Source of the DNA: Halovulum sp039180525
GTDB taxonomy: Bacteria > Pseudomonadota > Alphaproteobacteria > Rhodobacterales > Rhodobacteraceae
DNA length: 22,896 nucleotides
Direction of reading: 5' to 3'
NCBI GenBank assembly: GCA_039180525.1
Contig: JBCDDF010000048.1
Span: 1 to 22,896 of the forward strand
In this document: positions 8,346 to 17,356 of the stretch, piece after piece
Layout: the number at the start of each line of letters is the position of its first letter
Numbering within the stretch: the first letter of the stretch is position 1
Notes under the pieces: generated by a model
Seen by the model: the letters and a program-made list of their open reading frames with translations, nothing else
The model's database searches: none
What the model was told of the DNA's origin: nothing
Made by a program: the position numbers and the translations under genes

Positions 8346-9212
8346 ATGAGCGACGACCCCCTGGCGCGCATCGCCGCCGCCCTGGAGCGGATCAGCCCAC
8401 CACCCGCCGCGGCGCCCGATTTCGCGGCGCCGGCCTATGTCTGGCACACCGGTCCCGACCGGCTGAGCCCGGTGGCGCAGGTCAACCGGGTCCCGCTTGA
8501 GCTGCTGGTCGGAGTTGACCGCGCCCGCGACACGCTGATGGCCAACACCCGCGCCTTTGCCGCCGGTTTCGCCGCCAACAACGCGCTGCTTTGGGGCGCG
8601 CGGGGGATGGGCAAATCCTCGCTGGTCAAGGCCGCCCATGGCGCGTTGGCGTCGGAGTTTCCCGACCTCAAACTGGTGGAGATCCAGCGCGAGGATCTGC
8701 CCAGCATCGGCCGGCTGCTGGCGCTGCTGCGCGGCGCCGCGCCGCGGTTCCTGCTGTTCTGCGATGACCTGAGCTTCGACCGCGACGACACCCATTACAA
8801 GTCGCTGAAGGCGATTCTGGATGGCGGGGTCGAGGGGCGGCCCGACAATGTGGTGCTGTATGCGACCTCCAACCGGCGCCATCTGATGCCGCGGGAGATG
8901 ATCGAGAACGAGCGAAGCTCTGCCATCAATCCGTCCGAGGCGACGGAGGAGAAGGTGTCGCTGAGCGACCGGTTCGGGCTGTGGCTGGGCTTTCACCCCT
9001 GCGATCAGGATGCCTATCTGGCGATGATCCGCGGCTATGCCGATGCGCTGGGGCTTGAGATAGACGATGCCACGCTGCGGGCGGAGGCGATCGAATGGCA
9101 ACAGACCCGCGGCGGGCGTTCGGGCCGCGTCGCCTGGCAGTACGTCATCGATCTGGCCGGCCGCCGGGGCAAGGGCGTGGCCGCGCTCCAAGCACCGCGT
9201 GGCGGCGATTAA
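8346..9212 (+). CDS. DUF815-family P-loop (AAA+-like) ATPase
   Basis: The 288-residue soluble protein matches the DUF815 ATPase pattern, whose biochemical function is not established. It carries Walker A GARGMGKSS from 84, Walker B LLFCDDLSFD (Asp140, Asp141) and a sensor-like YATSNRRHLMPREM segment. SLSDRFGLWLGFHP and a helical lid region (AIEWQQTRGGRSGRVAWQYVIDL) follow. The ATG at 8346 is chosen; an in-frame GTG at 8331 overlaps the tatC stop as GTGA and would allow translational coupling. Neither start has a clear ribosome binding site, which itself favours coupling to tatC. Its position as the fourth gene of the Tat cluster suggests, but does not show, a role linked to export. The TAA stop lies inside a dyad ahead of the RTX gene. 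Confidence 0.85.
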   Translation: MSDDPLARIAAALERISPPPAAAPDFAAPAYVWHTGPDRLSPVAQVNRVPLELLVGVDRARDTLMANTRAFAAGFAANNALLWGARGMGKSSLVKAAHGALASEFPDLKLVEIQREDLPSIGRLLALLRGAAPRFLLFCDDLSFDRDDTHYKSLKAILDGGVEGRPDNVVLYATSNRRHLMPREMIENERSSAINPSEATEEKVSLSDRFGLWLGFHPCDQDAYLAMIRGYADALGLEIDDATLRAEAIEWQQTRGGRSGRVAWQYVIDLAGRRGKGVAALQAPRGGD

Positions 9213-9234
9213 CCATGATATTCCAGTGGTTTAA
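9209..9234. promoter_or_regulatory. TTAACCA / TGGTTTAA dyad with CtrA-like half-site, upstream of RTX gene
   Basis: TTAACCAT at 9209-9216 is followed after an 11-nt spacer by the near-inverted TGGTTTAA at 9227-9234. TTAACCAT is the form of a CtrA half-site in alphaproteobacteria. The pair sits about 95-120 nt ahead of the RTX start in an abrupt AT-rich stretch (9205-9290), so it is a candidate regulator site for the secretion locus. Binding by CtrA is inference. Confidence 0.35.
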
Positions 9235-9256
9235 AATTCGATATTGGTAAACGGAT

Positions 9257-9275
9257 TTCCCTGGAAATAAGGGAA
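9257..9275. promoter_or_regulatory. Inverted repeat in RTX leader/promoter
   Basis: TTCCCT and AGGGAA form a perfect 6-bp inverted repeat around a 7-nt spacer, 52 nt before the RTX start codon. It could be an operator or a leader hairpin. It is short, and no regulator is recognised. Confidence 0.3.
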
Positions 9276-9326
9276 TCGTTCACGAAATACGCGCATCACC
9301 CCGGCAAGCTATTCGGAGTGTTTGTG

Positions 9327-12300
9327 ATGATCGGTTTCCTTGCGCGTAAACTGGGTGCATCTGGCCAGGACAAGGCGTCTGACAAGGCGCAGGAGGCACG
9401 GCGTGCCGACCGCGCTGGCGACGATGCCGATACGTCGCAGGCACTGAAGACGGCCGGTTCGCCGACGGTGGAAACCGCGGGCGCGCTGGGTGCGGCGGTG
9501 ACGATGGCGAACCTGCTGGGGTTTCTGCGCGGGTCGGAGGCGCGGGCCTTTGAACGCCCGCAGACCGAGACCGACCCCGAAGCGGCCGCGCGGGCACCCG
9601 CGGCCGGGGACGCCGCGGCCGGTGCCGGCGGTACGCCGGCCTTCGATCTGGCTTTGTCGGATCCCGGCGCGGCGGCTGCGCAGGCCAATGCCGATGCGAC
9701 GCCGCGCGCGCCGGAGCCGCCGGCGGTGGACCTGCCCGGCCGCGACGTCCCGGGCCAAGACGCGGCCCCCGTTGCCGCGCAGGGCGGGGCGGCCTCGGCC
9801 GATGCGGCGCCGGGCCCGCGCGATCCGTCCGCGCCGGTGGATGGTGCCGGCGCCGCACCCGCCGGCGCCGGCGACACCACGGTGACCGGCAATACCGCCA
9901 CAACCGGCGATAGCGCCACGACCGGCGCGACCGCGCCACCGCGCGGTGCCGCACCGCAGGGCGCGCAAGACACCGACAGCACCGACACGGATGGCAGCGA
10001 GCCCCCGGCCGTGACCGCGCCGGAGGACGGCCCGGATACGGGCGCGGAGGCGGAAACCCCGGCCGAGGAGCCGGAACCTCCGGTGTCTGGCGGGCCGGAT
10101 CCCGCCGGCCCGGATGCGGAGGACACCCCGGACCCGGTGGCCCCCGTGGCGCCGCCAGTCACACCGCCAGTCACGCCGCCGGTCACGACGCCGGCGCCGA
10201 CGCCCGAACTGACGGGCGAGATCGGCGACTATGCCATCGACACCTCCGACGCCGGGGATACGATTTGGTTCACCGACCTGCGCGCCGGCAGCCCCGATGG
10301 CGTTGTCGAAGTCGCGGTGGATGGCGATGTGATCCTCGGCGGGCGTCTGCTGACCGCCCGGCTTGGCCCCGATGACAGCGTGGCGCCAGGGGATGCGGCG
10401 GAACTGGCCGTGGCCGAAAGCGCGCTTCGCGTCGATTTCACCGACGCGGCGACCGGTGTCGTGGTGGACCTCAGCGCGCCGGTGCACGGCCAGGGCGGCG
10501 TGGCGGCGGGCGACATCTATGCCGATGCGACGGACATCGCCGGCTCGGGCTTCGACGACCAGCTTGCCGGCGATGCGCGGGACCAGACGTTGGACGGTGG
10601 CGCGGGCGACGATCTGCTGCGCGGTGCCGGCGGCAACGACCGCCTTTTCGGCGGCGCGGGCACCGACACCGCCGCCTATGATGCCGACCTGGCCGACATG
10701 GCGGTGGACTATGACGCCGCGACCGACACGTTCACCCTGACCGATCTGCGCACCGATGTGCCGGGCGAGGGCCGGGACACCGTCACCGGGGTGGAGACGT
10801 TTCGTTTTGCCGATGCGGATTACTCTGCCGCCGATCTGCGGGCGGAGGCCGCGCGCCAGGCGAACACGGCGCCGGATACGCCGGTGCTTTCGGGCGGCGG
10901 TGCGGTGGCCGAGGATGCCGCCGCCGGCACGGTGGTGGCGACGCTCTCCGCCACCGATGCCGACGGCGATGCGCTGAGCTATACGCTGACCGATGCTGCC
11001 GGCACCCCGATCAGCGACCCTAACTTCGAGATCGTGGGCAATGAGATCCGTGTCAAACCCGGCGCGGCGCTCGATTTCGAGGCGGCCGACAGCCAACAGG
11101 TGCACGTCACCGCCTCGGACGCGTTAGAGACCTCCGCACCCCAGCCCGTGACGCTGCGCATCGACGATGCCGCCGAGGATATCCAACTCGCGGATGGCGG
11201 TGCGGTGTTCAGCGATGTCGGTGTGACCGAACGCTCGATCACCGGCGGTGACGGGGATGACCGCATCGACGGCAATACCGGCGGCGACACGGTCTATGGT
11301 GGGGCCGGTGACGACATCCTGGACGGAAAGGCGGGCGAAGATCGTCTGGAAGGCGGGCTGGGCGACGACATGATCGACGGCGGCCACGATGCGGACACGC
11401 TCATCGGCGATCAGGGCAATGACGAGATTATCGGCGGCTCTGGCGACGACACGCTTCTGGGCGGTGACGGGAACGACACGCTGCGCGGTGGCGAGGACGA
11501 CGATACGCTCGATGGCGGGGCCGATGACGACAGGCTTTACGGCAGCTATGGCGACGACACGCTCGATGGCGGCGCCGGCGCTGACATGCTCTACGGTGGC
11601 TATGGCAACGATACGCTCGACGGCGGGTCCTCCGGCGCGGATCGGCTCTTTGGCGAGCAGGGTGACGACGACCTGTCGGGTGGCGCGGGGAACGATTTTC
11701 TGAACGGTGGCACGGGCGATGACGCACTGCACGGTGGTGATGGTGACGATCAACTGCTTGGCAGCAGCGGGGCGGATACGCTGGACGGGGGCTCGGGGAA
11801 TGACCAGCTGTTCAGCGGGCAGGAAAATGACAGCCTGGAAGGCGGTCTGGGGAACGATACGCTCGACGGCGGCACCGGCGAGGACACGGCCGTCTATGCC
11901 GGTGACCTGTCCGATTTTTCCGTGACCTACGATGCGTCCGTCGACACATTCACGCTGACCGATCTGAATGCCGCGAATGATGACGAGGGCACCGATACGG
12001 TCACCCAGGTCGAGAACTTCACCTTCAACGGCGTGACCTACAGCGCCGCCGAGCTGCAGACCGAGGCTGCGCGCCAGGCAAACACCGGGCCGGACGCCCC
12101 GACGCTCAGCAGCGGCGGCGCGGTGGCCGAGGATGCCGCCACCGGCACGGTCGTGGCCACGCTGGCCGCGACCGACGCGGATGGCGACACGATAAGCTAT
12201 ACCTTGACCGACGTGGACGGCATCCCCGTCACCGACCCGAATTTCGAGATCGTGGGCAACGAGATCCGCGTCAAACCGGGCGCGGCACTGGATTTCGAAA

Positions 12301-15300
12301 CCGCTGACAGCCATAGCGTGCACGTCACCGCCTCGGATGCATTCGAAACCTCGGACCCGCAAGAGATCTCTCTGACCGTGCAGGACGCGGCGGAGGATAT
12401 CCAACTGGCCGATGGCGGCGTGGTCTTTGCCGATACCGGCGTGACCGAGACGTCTGTTACGGGCGGGGACGGCGATGACACGATCACCGGCACAACCGGC
12501 GATGACCACATGCGTGGCGGCCACGACGATGACATACTCGAAGGCGGCGCCGGCGATGATGCCCTGTTCGGCGAGGCGGGCACCGATACCGCCGCCTATG
12601 CGGGCGACATCGAGGATTTCGACATCGCCTACGACGCGGATGCCGACCGGTTTAGGATCACCGATCGCGACACGGCCGACGGGCTCGACGAGGGCACCGA
12701 TACCGTGACCGGTGTGGAGCGTTTCGAGTTCAATGGCGAAAGCTATACCGCCGAGGAATTGCAGAACGGCAGCGGTTATCGCGACTTCGTCGGCGACCGC
12801 CCGGTGGCCGGGCACTGGTCCTTTGGCCAATCCGACGGCGCGGCTTTGGATCAAAGCGCGGCCGCCAATCACGGAAGCCTGACCGGCGATGCCAGTTTCG
12901 GCGCGCCGGGTCCCTGGACCGGCGCCAGCGCGGTGGCGCTTGACGGTGACGACGATTACGTGCTCATCGCCGACAACGACGCCTATGACCTGAACGAGGG
13001 GACGATCTCGATCTGGGTGCAGGCGAACAACCTGGATCGGAGCCAGACGCTGCTGTCGCGCGAGTCGCAAGACGACAATGACGGCGATCTGCGGATCAGG
13101 CTGACCGACGACGGCGAGATCAGCGTACGCCACCAGCATGTCGACGGCTCCACGTCGCTGACCACCGACAATCCCGCTGTGCAACCGGGCGATTGGGTCA
13201 ACGTCACCTATTCCTGGGGTGCCGACGGCATGTCGATCGGGATCAACGGCCAGACCATGGCCACGAATTCGGTGCCCCGGTCGCTGGCGGGCAGCAACGA
13301 GCCGTTCACGGTGGGCGCCGACCAGTGGAAATCGAGCGATGGCGGCATTGACCAGTTGGAAGGCTTCTTCGACGGCCAGGTGGCGGAATTGGTGATCTTT
13401 TCCGAACGGCTGTCGCCGGAGGAGGTCGCCGATCTCTATTTCAGCGGCGTGCCGGCGCCGGACGGGGCGACCATCGAGGCCGGAGGCCGCGCCGAGATCC
13501 TGTTCGGGGCCGAGGGCGACGATTTCATCGATGCGGACACCAAGGACGACACGCTGATGGGGCGCGGGGGCGACGACGTCCTCGATGGCGGGCGCGGCGA
13601 CGACACCGCCGTGTTCGACGGCGCGCTGGAGGATTACGATCTGTCCTACGGGTCGGGGTCCGACACCTACGTCATCACCGACACCAACGCTGCCGATGGC
13701 GACGAGGGCACCGACACGGTCATAGATGTGGAGTATTTCGCGTTCAGCGATCGGACCCTGACCGCCAGAGAGTTGGAAACCGAGATCGCCATCCGCGAAA
13801 ACGCCGCCCCCGAAGCGCCGACCGCCTCCGGCGCCAGTACCGTGGCCGAGGACGCCGCCGCCGGCACCGTCGTGGCCACGCTGGCGGCCACCGATGCCGA
13901 TGGCGATGCGCTGAGCTATACGCTGACCGACGCCGCCGGCACCCCGATCAGCGACCCCAATTTCGAGATCGTGGGCAACGAGATCCGCGTCAAACCGGGC
14001 GCCGATCTGGACTATGAAACGCTCGACACTCACCAGCTTCACGTGACCGCCTCGGACGCGTTGGAAAGCTCTGCGCCGGCCGAGGTGACGGTGACGGTGA
14101 CCGACGTGAACGAGGGCGTCACCGCGGGCGACGATACCGCCGCTCTCGCCGCGCCTGCGGAGACGTTTTTCTTCACCAATTACAGTCAGTTCGGCACGGT
14201 CAACGTCTCCACCGGCCAGGTAGAGGTGTTGGGCGACACCAACGGCCGAACCTACGCCGATCTGGCGGTGACCGAGGACGACCGTGTCTTTGCAGTGGAT
14301 TTTCCGGGCTCCGATATCGTCGAGCTTGACCCCGCGACGGGCAACGAGTTGTCGCGGATCAGCAGCGAGTTGCCGACCGGTACGAACGCGCTGGTCGTAG
14401 CGCCCGACGGGTCGGTTTATGCCGCCGGGTACTCCGACAGCACGCTGTTCCGCGTCGATCTGGACACCGGTACCGCGACCGCCCTGGGTGATCTTGGGGT
14501 GAACTCGGCCGGCGATCTGGCGATCGTGGGGGGCGAGCTGTATCTGTCGACCACCGACAAGGAGATCATCCGCGTCGATGTGGAGGACGCCGCCGCCAAT
14601 GGCGGCGCGATCCCGACGACCACGATTGCGACCGGTGTCGATAGCGGCGAACACGTGTTCGGCCTGGCCTCCAATGGCGGCGGCGGGCTGTTTGCGATCG
14701 ACACCGGCGGCAACCTTTTCTCCGTCGATGTGGACACCGGCGCCACCACCCTGATCGACACCGTGGATGGCGACATGTCCTCGGGCGTGATCGGCCTTGC
14801 CGGGCACTCGGAAACCGCCGGCCAGGCCAGCGGGAACGTGCTGGCCAATGACACGGACGGCGACGGCGATGCGCTGACGGTGACCGGCGGATCGGTGGGC
14901 GGCGACGCCTTTGCCCCCGGCGCGGAAGTGGCGACGGATTTTGGGACGCTGGTGCTGCAATCGGACGGAAGCTTCACCTTCGCCATCGATGGCGAGGCCC
15001 CGGCCACCATTGCGCTGGGCGAGGGTCAGACCGCGACCGAGGTCATCACCTACACGGTCGCCGACGGCAATGGCGAGACCGACACCGCCACGCTGACATT
15101 GACGATCACCGGCACAAACCAGGCGCCGCTGATCACTTCGGACGGTGGCGGCGACACGGCCGCGATCACGGTCGACGAGAACACCGGCACGGTGACAACC
15201 CTGTCGGCGGGCGACGCCGATGCCGGCGACAGCGTCAGCTATGCCATAACGGGCGGCGCGGACGCGGCACGCTTTGCGATCGATCCCGACACTGGCGATC

Positions 15301-17330
15301 TGTCTTTCATCGATCCGCCGTCTTTCGAGGCGGCGCAGGACGCGGATGCCGACAACGCCTATGTCGTGGAGGTGACCGCGACCGATGCCAATGGCGCCAG
15401 CGACCGCCAGACGCTGACCGTCGACGTCGCCGATGTCGCGGAGTCGATCGTGCTGTCCCGGGATGGCGCGGTGTTCGAGGACAGCGGCGTCGCGGAAACC
15501 TATGTCCGCGGCGATGGCGCCGGGGTGGACACCATTATCGGTTCGGATGGCGACAACCATTTCGATGGTTGGGGCGGCGACGACACGCTGCTTGGCAATG
15601 GCGGCGACGACCGGCTTCACGGCGGCTCCGGCGATGACACGATCGACGGCGGCACCGGCGATGACAACATGAGCGGGTTGTGGGGCGACGACCAGATCGA
15701 TGGCGGCGCCGGCAACGACCTGGTTCAGTACCGCGGCGACCGCGACAGTTTCTCGATCGACTATGACGCGGCCACCCAGACCTTCACGCTGACCGACATC
15801 AACGCCGCCGATGGCGATGACGAAGGCACGGACACGGTGACCGGTGTCGAACGCTTCCTGTTCGGCGACGGCGCGGTTTCGGCGACCGAACTGATGAACA
15901 ACGCTCCGACGGATCTGCAGATCACCGAGCATAGCGGGATCGCGTTGAACACCGATGGCGGCAACAACGCCTATCTGCATTTGACCGATAACGACGACAT
16001 CCTGGGCGGGCTGAGCGCGTTCACCGCAGAGGTGCAGTTCTCTTCCAATGGGTTGGGCGACGGATCGCGGCCGCTGCTGCACTACAACGCCTCCGGCGAT
16101 GCGTTCAGCGTCTCCGTCGTCGATACCGGCAGCGCCGCGGAACTGCGTTTCGAGATCGGCACGACGTCGCAAGTCGTGTCGGGTCTTGATGCGCGGGAGC
16201 TTTTCGACGGCGGCATGCACCAGATCTCGGTCTCGTGGGACAACGATGTCGGCGCCTGGGAGGTCTATGTCGACGGCAGCCTCGCCGACAGCGGGACCGG
16301 CCTGCAGCCGGGCTATACGCTGCCCTCCGGTGGTGACCTGGTGCTGGGGCAGCATCAGGACACGGCCGGCACCGGTTTCGATCCGGCGCAGACCTTCGAG
16401 GGTGTCTATCACGATGTCCGGATCTTCGACGATGTCCGCAGTGGGCAAGAGGTGGCGGACGGCGCGCTGCAGACCATCGATCCGGCGGCCGAGGGGCTGA
16501 TGGCGAACTGGACCATGGGCGGCATCGACGGAACCGTCAGCAATGTCGCGGGCGGCGGCGATCTGGCGGTTGGAAACGTCACCGGTCCCGGCTGGGTCGA
16601 CAGCACGCCGACAGAGGTCACCGCGGTTGCCGAGGGGGCGGCCGACGGCACGGTCGTGGCCACCGTCACCGGCACCGATCCCGATGCGGGGGATGTGCTG
16701 ACCTTTAGCCTGACCGATGACGCAGATGGGCGGTTCCAGATCGACGCGGACACCGGTCAGATCACCGTGGCCGACGGCGCGTCGCTGGATCACGAGAGCG
16801 AGGCCGCCCATGACGTCACCGTCCGGATCAGCGATCAGAGCGGCGGCACCTATGAAGAGGCGTTTTCGATCGCGGTCACCGACACCGCCAATCTGATCGT
16901 CGGCAGCGCCGGGGCCGAGACCCTGAGCGGCACGGCCCAGGACGACGCGCTTTCGGGTTTGGGCGGAAACGACATCCTGTCCGGTGGCGGGGGCGACGAC
17001 AGCATCGTCGGCGGCGCGGGCGATGACGACATGACCGGCGGCGCCGGCGCCGACCGGTTCGTCGTCGGCCCCGGCGCGGGCGATGATACCATCGCCGGCG
17101 GCACCGGCGGCTGGACCGATGTGATCGAGTTGCAGCACGTCGATGGGCCGGTTTCGGTTTCGGGCAATGTCGTCACCGGCACCGGATGGACGATGACGCT
17201 CGATGGCGGCGGCGCGGTCGTGGGACAGGGCGCGAGCCACTTGGATCTGAGCGAGGACGCGGCGGGCACGATCGTCTTCGACGGCGGCGGCAGCGTGGTC
17301 TTCGAAGGGGTGGAGACGGTCAATTGGTGA
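9327..17330 (+). CDS. Giant secreted RTX protein with cadherin-like, LamG-like, VCBS and beta-propeller-like modules
   Basis: The protein has 2667 residues, is very acidic, and I saw no cysteine. GGAG lies 8 nt before the ATG at 9327; a GTG at 9318 overlaps that site. Approximate layout: 1-70 N-terminal segment; 70-290 Ala/Pro/Thr-rich; RTX block 402-450; cadherin-like 512-622; long RTX block 638-855 (about 24 nonapeptides); cadherin-like 918-1025; RTX 1043-1088; LamG-like 1150-1378; RTX 1385-1432; cadherin-like 1492-1598; propeller-like 1612-1831; VCBS-like 1830-1928; cadherin-like 1931-2038; RTX 2070-2138; LamG-like 2192-2428; cadherin-like 2429-2521; RTX 2522-2592; then a C-terminal secretion signal ending FEGVETVNW. 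GGxGxDxLx repeats bind Ca2+ outside the cell. The neighbouring exporter genes make it the type I secretion substrate. The domains suggest an adhesin or matrix protein; no catalytic domain was recognised. Confidence 0.9.
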   Translation: MIGFLARKLGASGQDKASDKAQEARRADRAGDDADTSQALKTAGSPTVETAGALGAAVTMANLLGFLRGSEARAFERPQTETDPEAAARAPAAGDAAAGAGGTPAFDLALSDPGAAAAQANADATPRAPEPPAVDLPGRDVPGQDAAPVAAQGGAASADAAPGPRDPSAPVDGAGAAPAGAGDTTVTGNTATTGDSATTGATAPPRGAAPQGAQDTDSTDTDGSEPPAVTAPEDGPDTGAEAETPAEEPEPPVSGGPDPAGPDAEDTPDPVAPVAPPVTPPVTPPVTTPAPTPELTGEIGDYAIDTSDAGDTIWFTDLRAGSPDGVVEVAVDGDVILGGRLLTARLGPDDSVAPGDAAELAVAESALRVDFTDAATGVVVDLSAPVHGQGGVAAGDIYADATDIAGSGFDDQLAGDARDQTLDGGAGDDLLRGAGGNDRLFGGAGTDTAAYDADLADMAVDYDAATDTFTLTDLRTDVPGEGRDTVTGVETFRFADADYSAADLRAEAARQANTAPDTPVLSGGGAVAEDAAAGTVVATLSATDADGDALSYTLTDAAGTPISDPNFEIVGNEIRVKPGAALDFEAADSQQVHVTASDALETSAPQPVTLRIDDAAEDIQLADGGAVFSDVGVTERSITGGDGDDRIDGNTGGDTVYGGAGDDILDGKAGEDRLEGGLGDDMIDGGHDADTLIGDQGNDEIIGGSGDDTLLGGDGNDTLRGGEDDDTLDGGADDDRLYGSYGDDTLDGGAGADMLYGGYGNDTLDGGSSGADRLFGEQGDDDLSGGAGNDFLNGGTGDDALHGGDGDDQLLGSSGADTLDGGSGNDQLFSGQENDSLEGGLGNDTLDGGTGEDTAVYAGDLSDFSVTYDASVDTFTLTDLNAANDDEGTDTVTQVENFTFNGVTYSAAELQTEAARQANTGPDAPTLSSGGAVAEDAATGTVVATLAATDADGDTISYTLTDVDGIPVTDPNFEIVGNEIRVKPGAALDFETADSHSVHVTASDAFETSDPQEISLTVQDAAEDIQLADGGVVFADTGVTETSVTGGDGDDTITGTTGDDHMRGGHDDDILEGGAGDDALFGEAGTDTAAYAGDIEDFDIAYDADADRFRITDRDTADGLDEGTDTVTGVERFEFNGESYTAEELQNGSGYRDFVGDRPVAGHWSFGQSDGAALDQSAAANHGSLTGDASFGAPGPWTGASAVALDGDDDYVLIADNDAYDLNEGTISIWVQANNLDRSQTLLSRESQDDNDGDLRIRLTDDGEISVRHQHVDGSTSLTTDNPAVQPGDWVNVTYSWGADGMSIGINGQTMATNSVPRSLAGSNEPFTVGADQWKSSDGGIDQLEGFFDGQVAELVIFSERLSPEEVADLYFSGVPAPDGATIEAGGRAEILFGAEGDDFIDADTKDDTLMGRGGDDVLDGGRGDDTAVFDGALEDYDLSYGSGSDTYVITDTNAADGDEGTDTVIDVEYFAFSDRTLTARELETEIAIRENAAPEAPTASGASTVAEDAAAGTVVATLAATDADGDALSYTLTDAAGTPISDPNFEIVGNEIRVKPGADLDYETLDTHQLHVTASDALESSAPAEVTVTVTDVNEGVTAGDDTAALAAPAETFFFTNYSQFGTVNVSTGQVEVLGDTNGRTYADLAVTEDDRVFAVDFPGSDIVELDPATGNELSRISSELPTGTNALVVAPDGSVYAAGYSDSTLFRVDLDTGTATALGDLGVNSAGDLAIVGGELYLSTTDKEIIRVDVEDAAANGGAIPTTTIATGVDSGEHVFGLASNGGGGLFAIDTGGNLFSVDVDTGATTLIDTVDGDMSSGVIGLAGHSETAGQASGNVLANDTDGDGDALTVTGGSVGGDAFAPGAEVATDFGTLVLQSDGSFTFAIDGEAPATIALGEGQTATEVITYTVADGNGETDTATLTLTITGTNQAPLITSDGGGDTAAITVDENTGTVTTLSAGDADAGDSVSYAITGGADAARFAIDPDTGDLSFIDPPSFEAAQDADADNAYVVEVTATDANGASDRQTLTVDVADVAESIVLSRDGAVFEDSGVAETYVRGDGAGVDTIIGSDGDNHFDGWGGDDTLLGNGGDDRLHGGSGDDTIDGGTGDDNMSGLWGDDQIDGGAGNDLVQYRGDRDSFSIDYDAATQTFTLTDINAADGDDEGTDTVTGVERFLFGDGAVSATELMNNAPTDLQITEHSGIALNTDGGNNAYLHLTDNDDILGGLSAFTAEVQFSSNGLGDGSRPLLHYNASGDAFSVSVVDTGSAAELRFEIGTTSQVVSGLDARELFDGGMHQISVSWDNDVGAWEVYVDGSLADSGTGLQPGYTLPSGGDLVLGQHQDTAGTGFDPAQTFEGVYHDVRIFDDVRSGQEVADGALQTIDPAAEGLMANWTMGGIDGTVSNVAGGGDLAVGNVTGPGWVDSTPTEVTAVAEGAADGTVVATVTGTDPDAGDVLTFSLTDDADGRFQIDADTGQITVADGASLDHESEAAHDVTVRISDQSGGTYEEAFSIAVTDTANLIVGSAGAETLSGTAQDDALSGLGGNDILSGGGGDDSIVGGAGDDDMTGGAGADRFVVGPGAGDDTIAGGTGGWTDVIELQHVDGPVSVSGNVVTGTGWTMTLDGGGAVVGQGASHLDLSEDAAGTIVFDGGGSVVFEGVETVNW
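10905..11066 (+). repeat. Cadherin-module DNA repeat, copy 1
   Basis: This 162-bp in-frame stretch is colinear without gaps with copies at 12123 and 13842. It encodes VAEDAAAGTVVATLSATDAD and on to the GTPISDPNFEIVGNEIRVKPGA segment. It shares a 29-nt exact run with copy 3. Confidence 0.85.
11240..11890 (+). repeat. Main RTX nonapeptide array
   Basis: About 24 consecutive GGxGxDxLx-type nonapeptides are encoded, giving a 27-nt period across about 650 bp. Some units are degenerate (GGHDADTLI, SGQENDSLE) or carry one extra residue (GGSSGADRLF). This would form a Ca2+-bound parallel beta-roll after export. Confidence 0.9.
12123..12284 (+). repeat. Cadherin-module DNA repeat, copy 2
   Basis: This is the second colinear copy of the 162-bp cadherin module, 1218 bp (406 codons) after copy 1. 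It is the most diverged of the three: GTPISDPNF becomes GIPVTDPNF. Confidence 0.85.
13842..14003 (+). repeat. Cadherin-module DNA repeat, copy 3
   Basis: This third colinear copy lies 1719 bp (573 codons) after copy 2 and is closer to copy 1 than copy 2 is. Differences from copy 1 are mostly third-codon-position changes, which suggests a fairly recent duplication or gene conversion. Confidence 0.85.
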
Positions 17331-17356
17331 GGTTCGGGCCTTAACGCGATGTTCAA

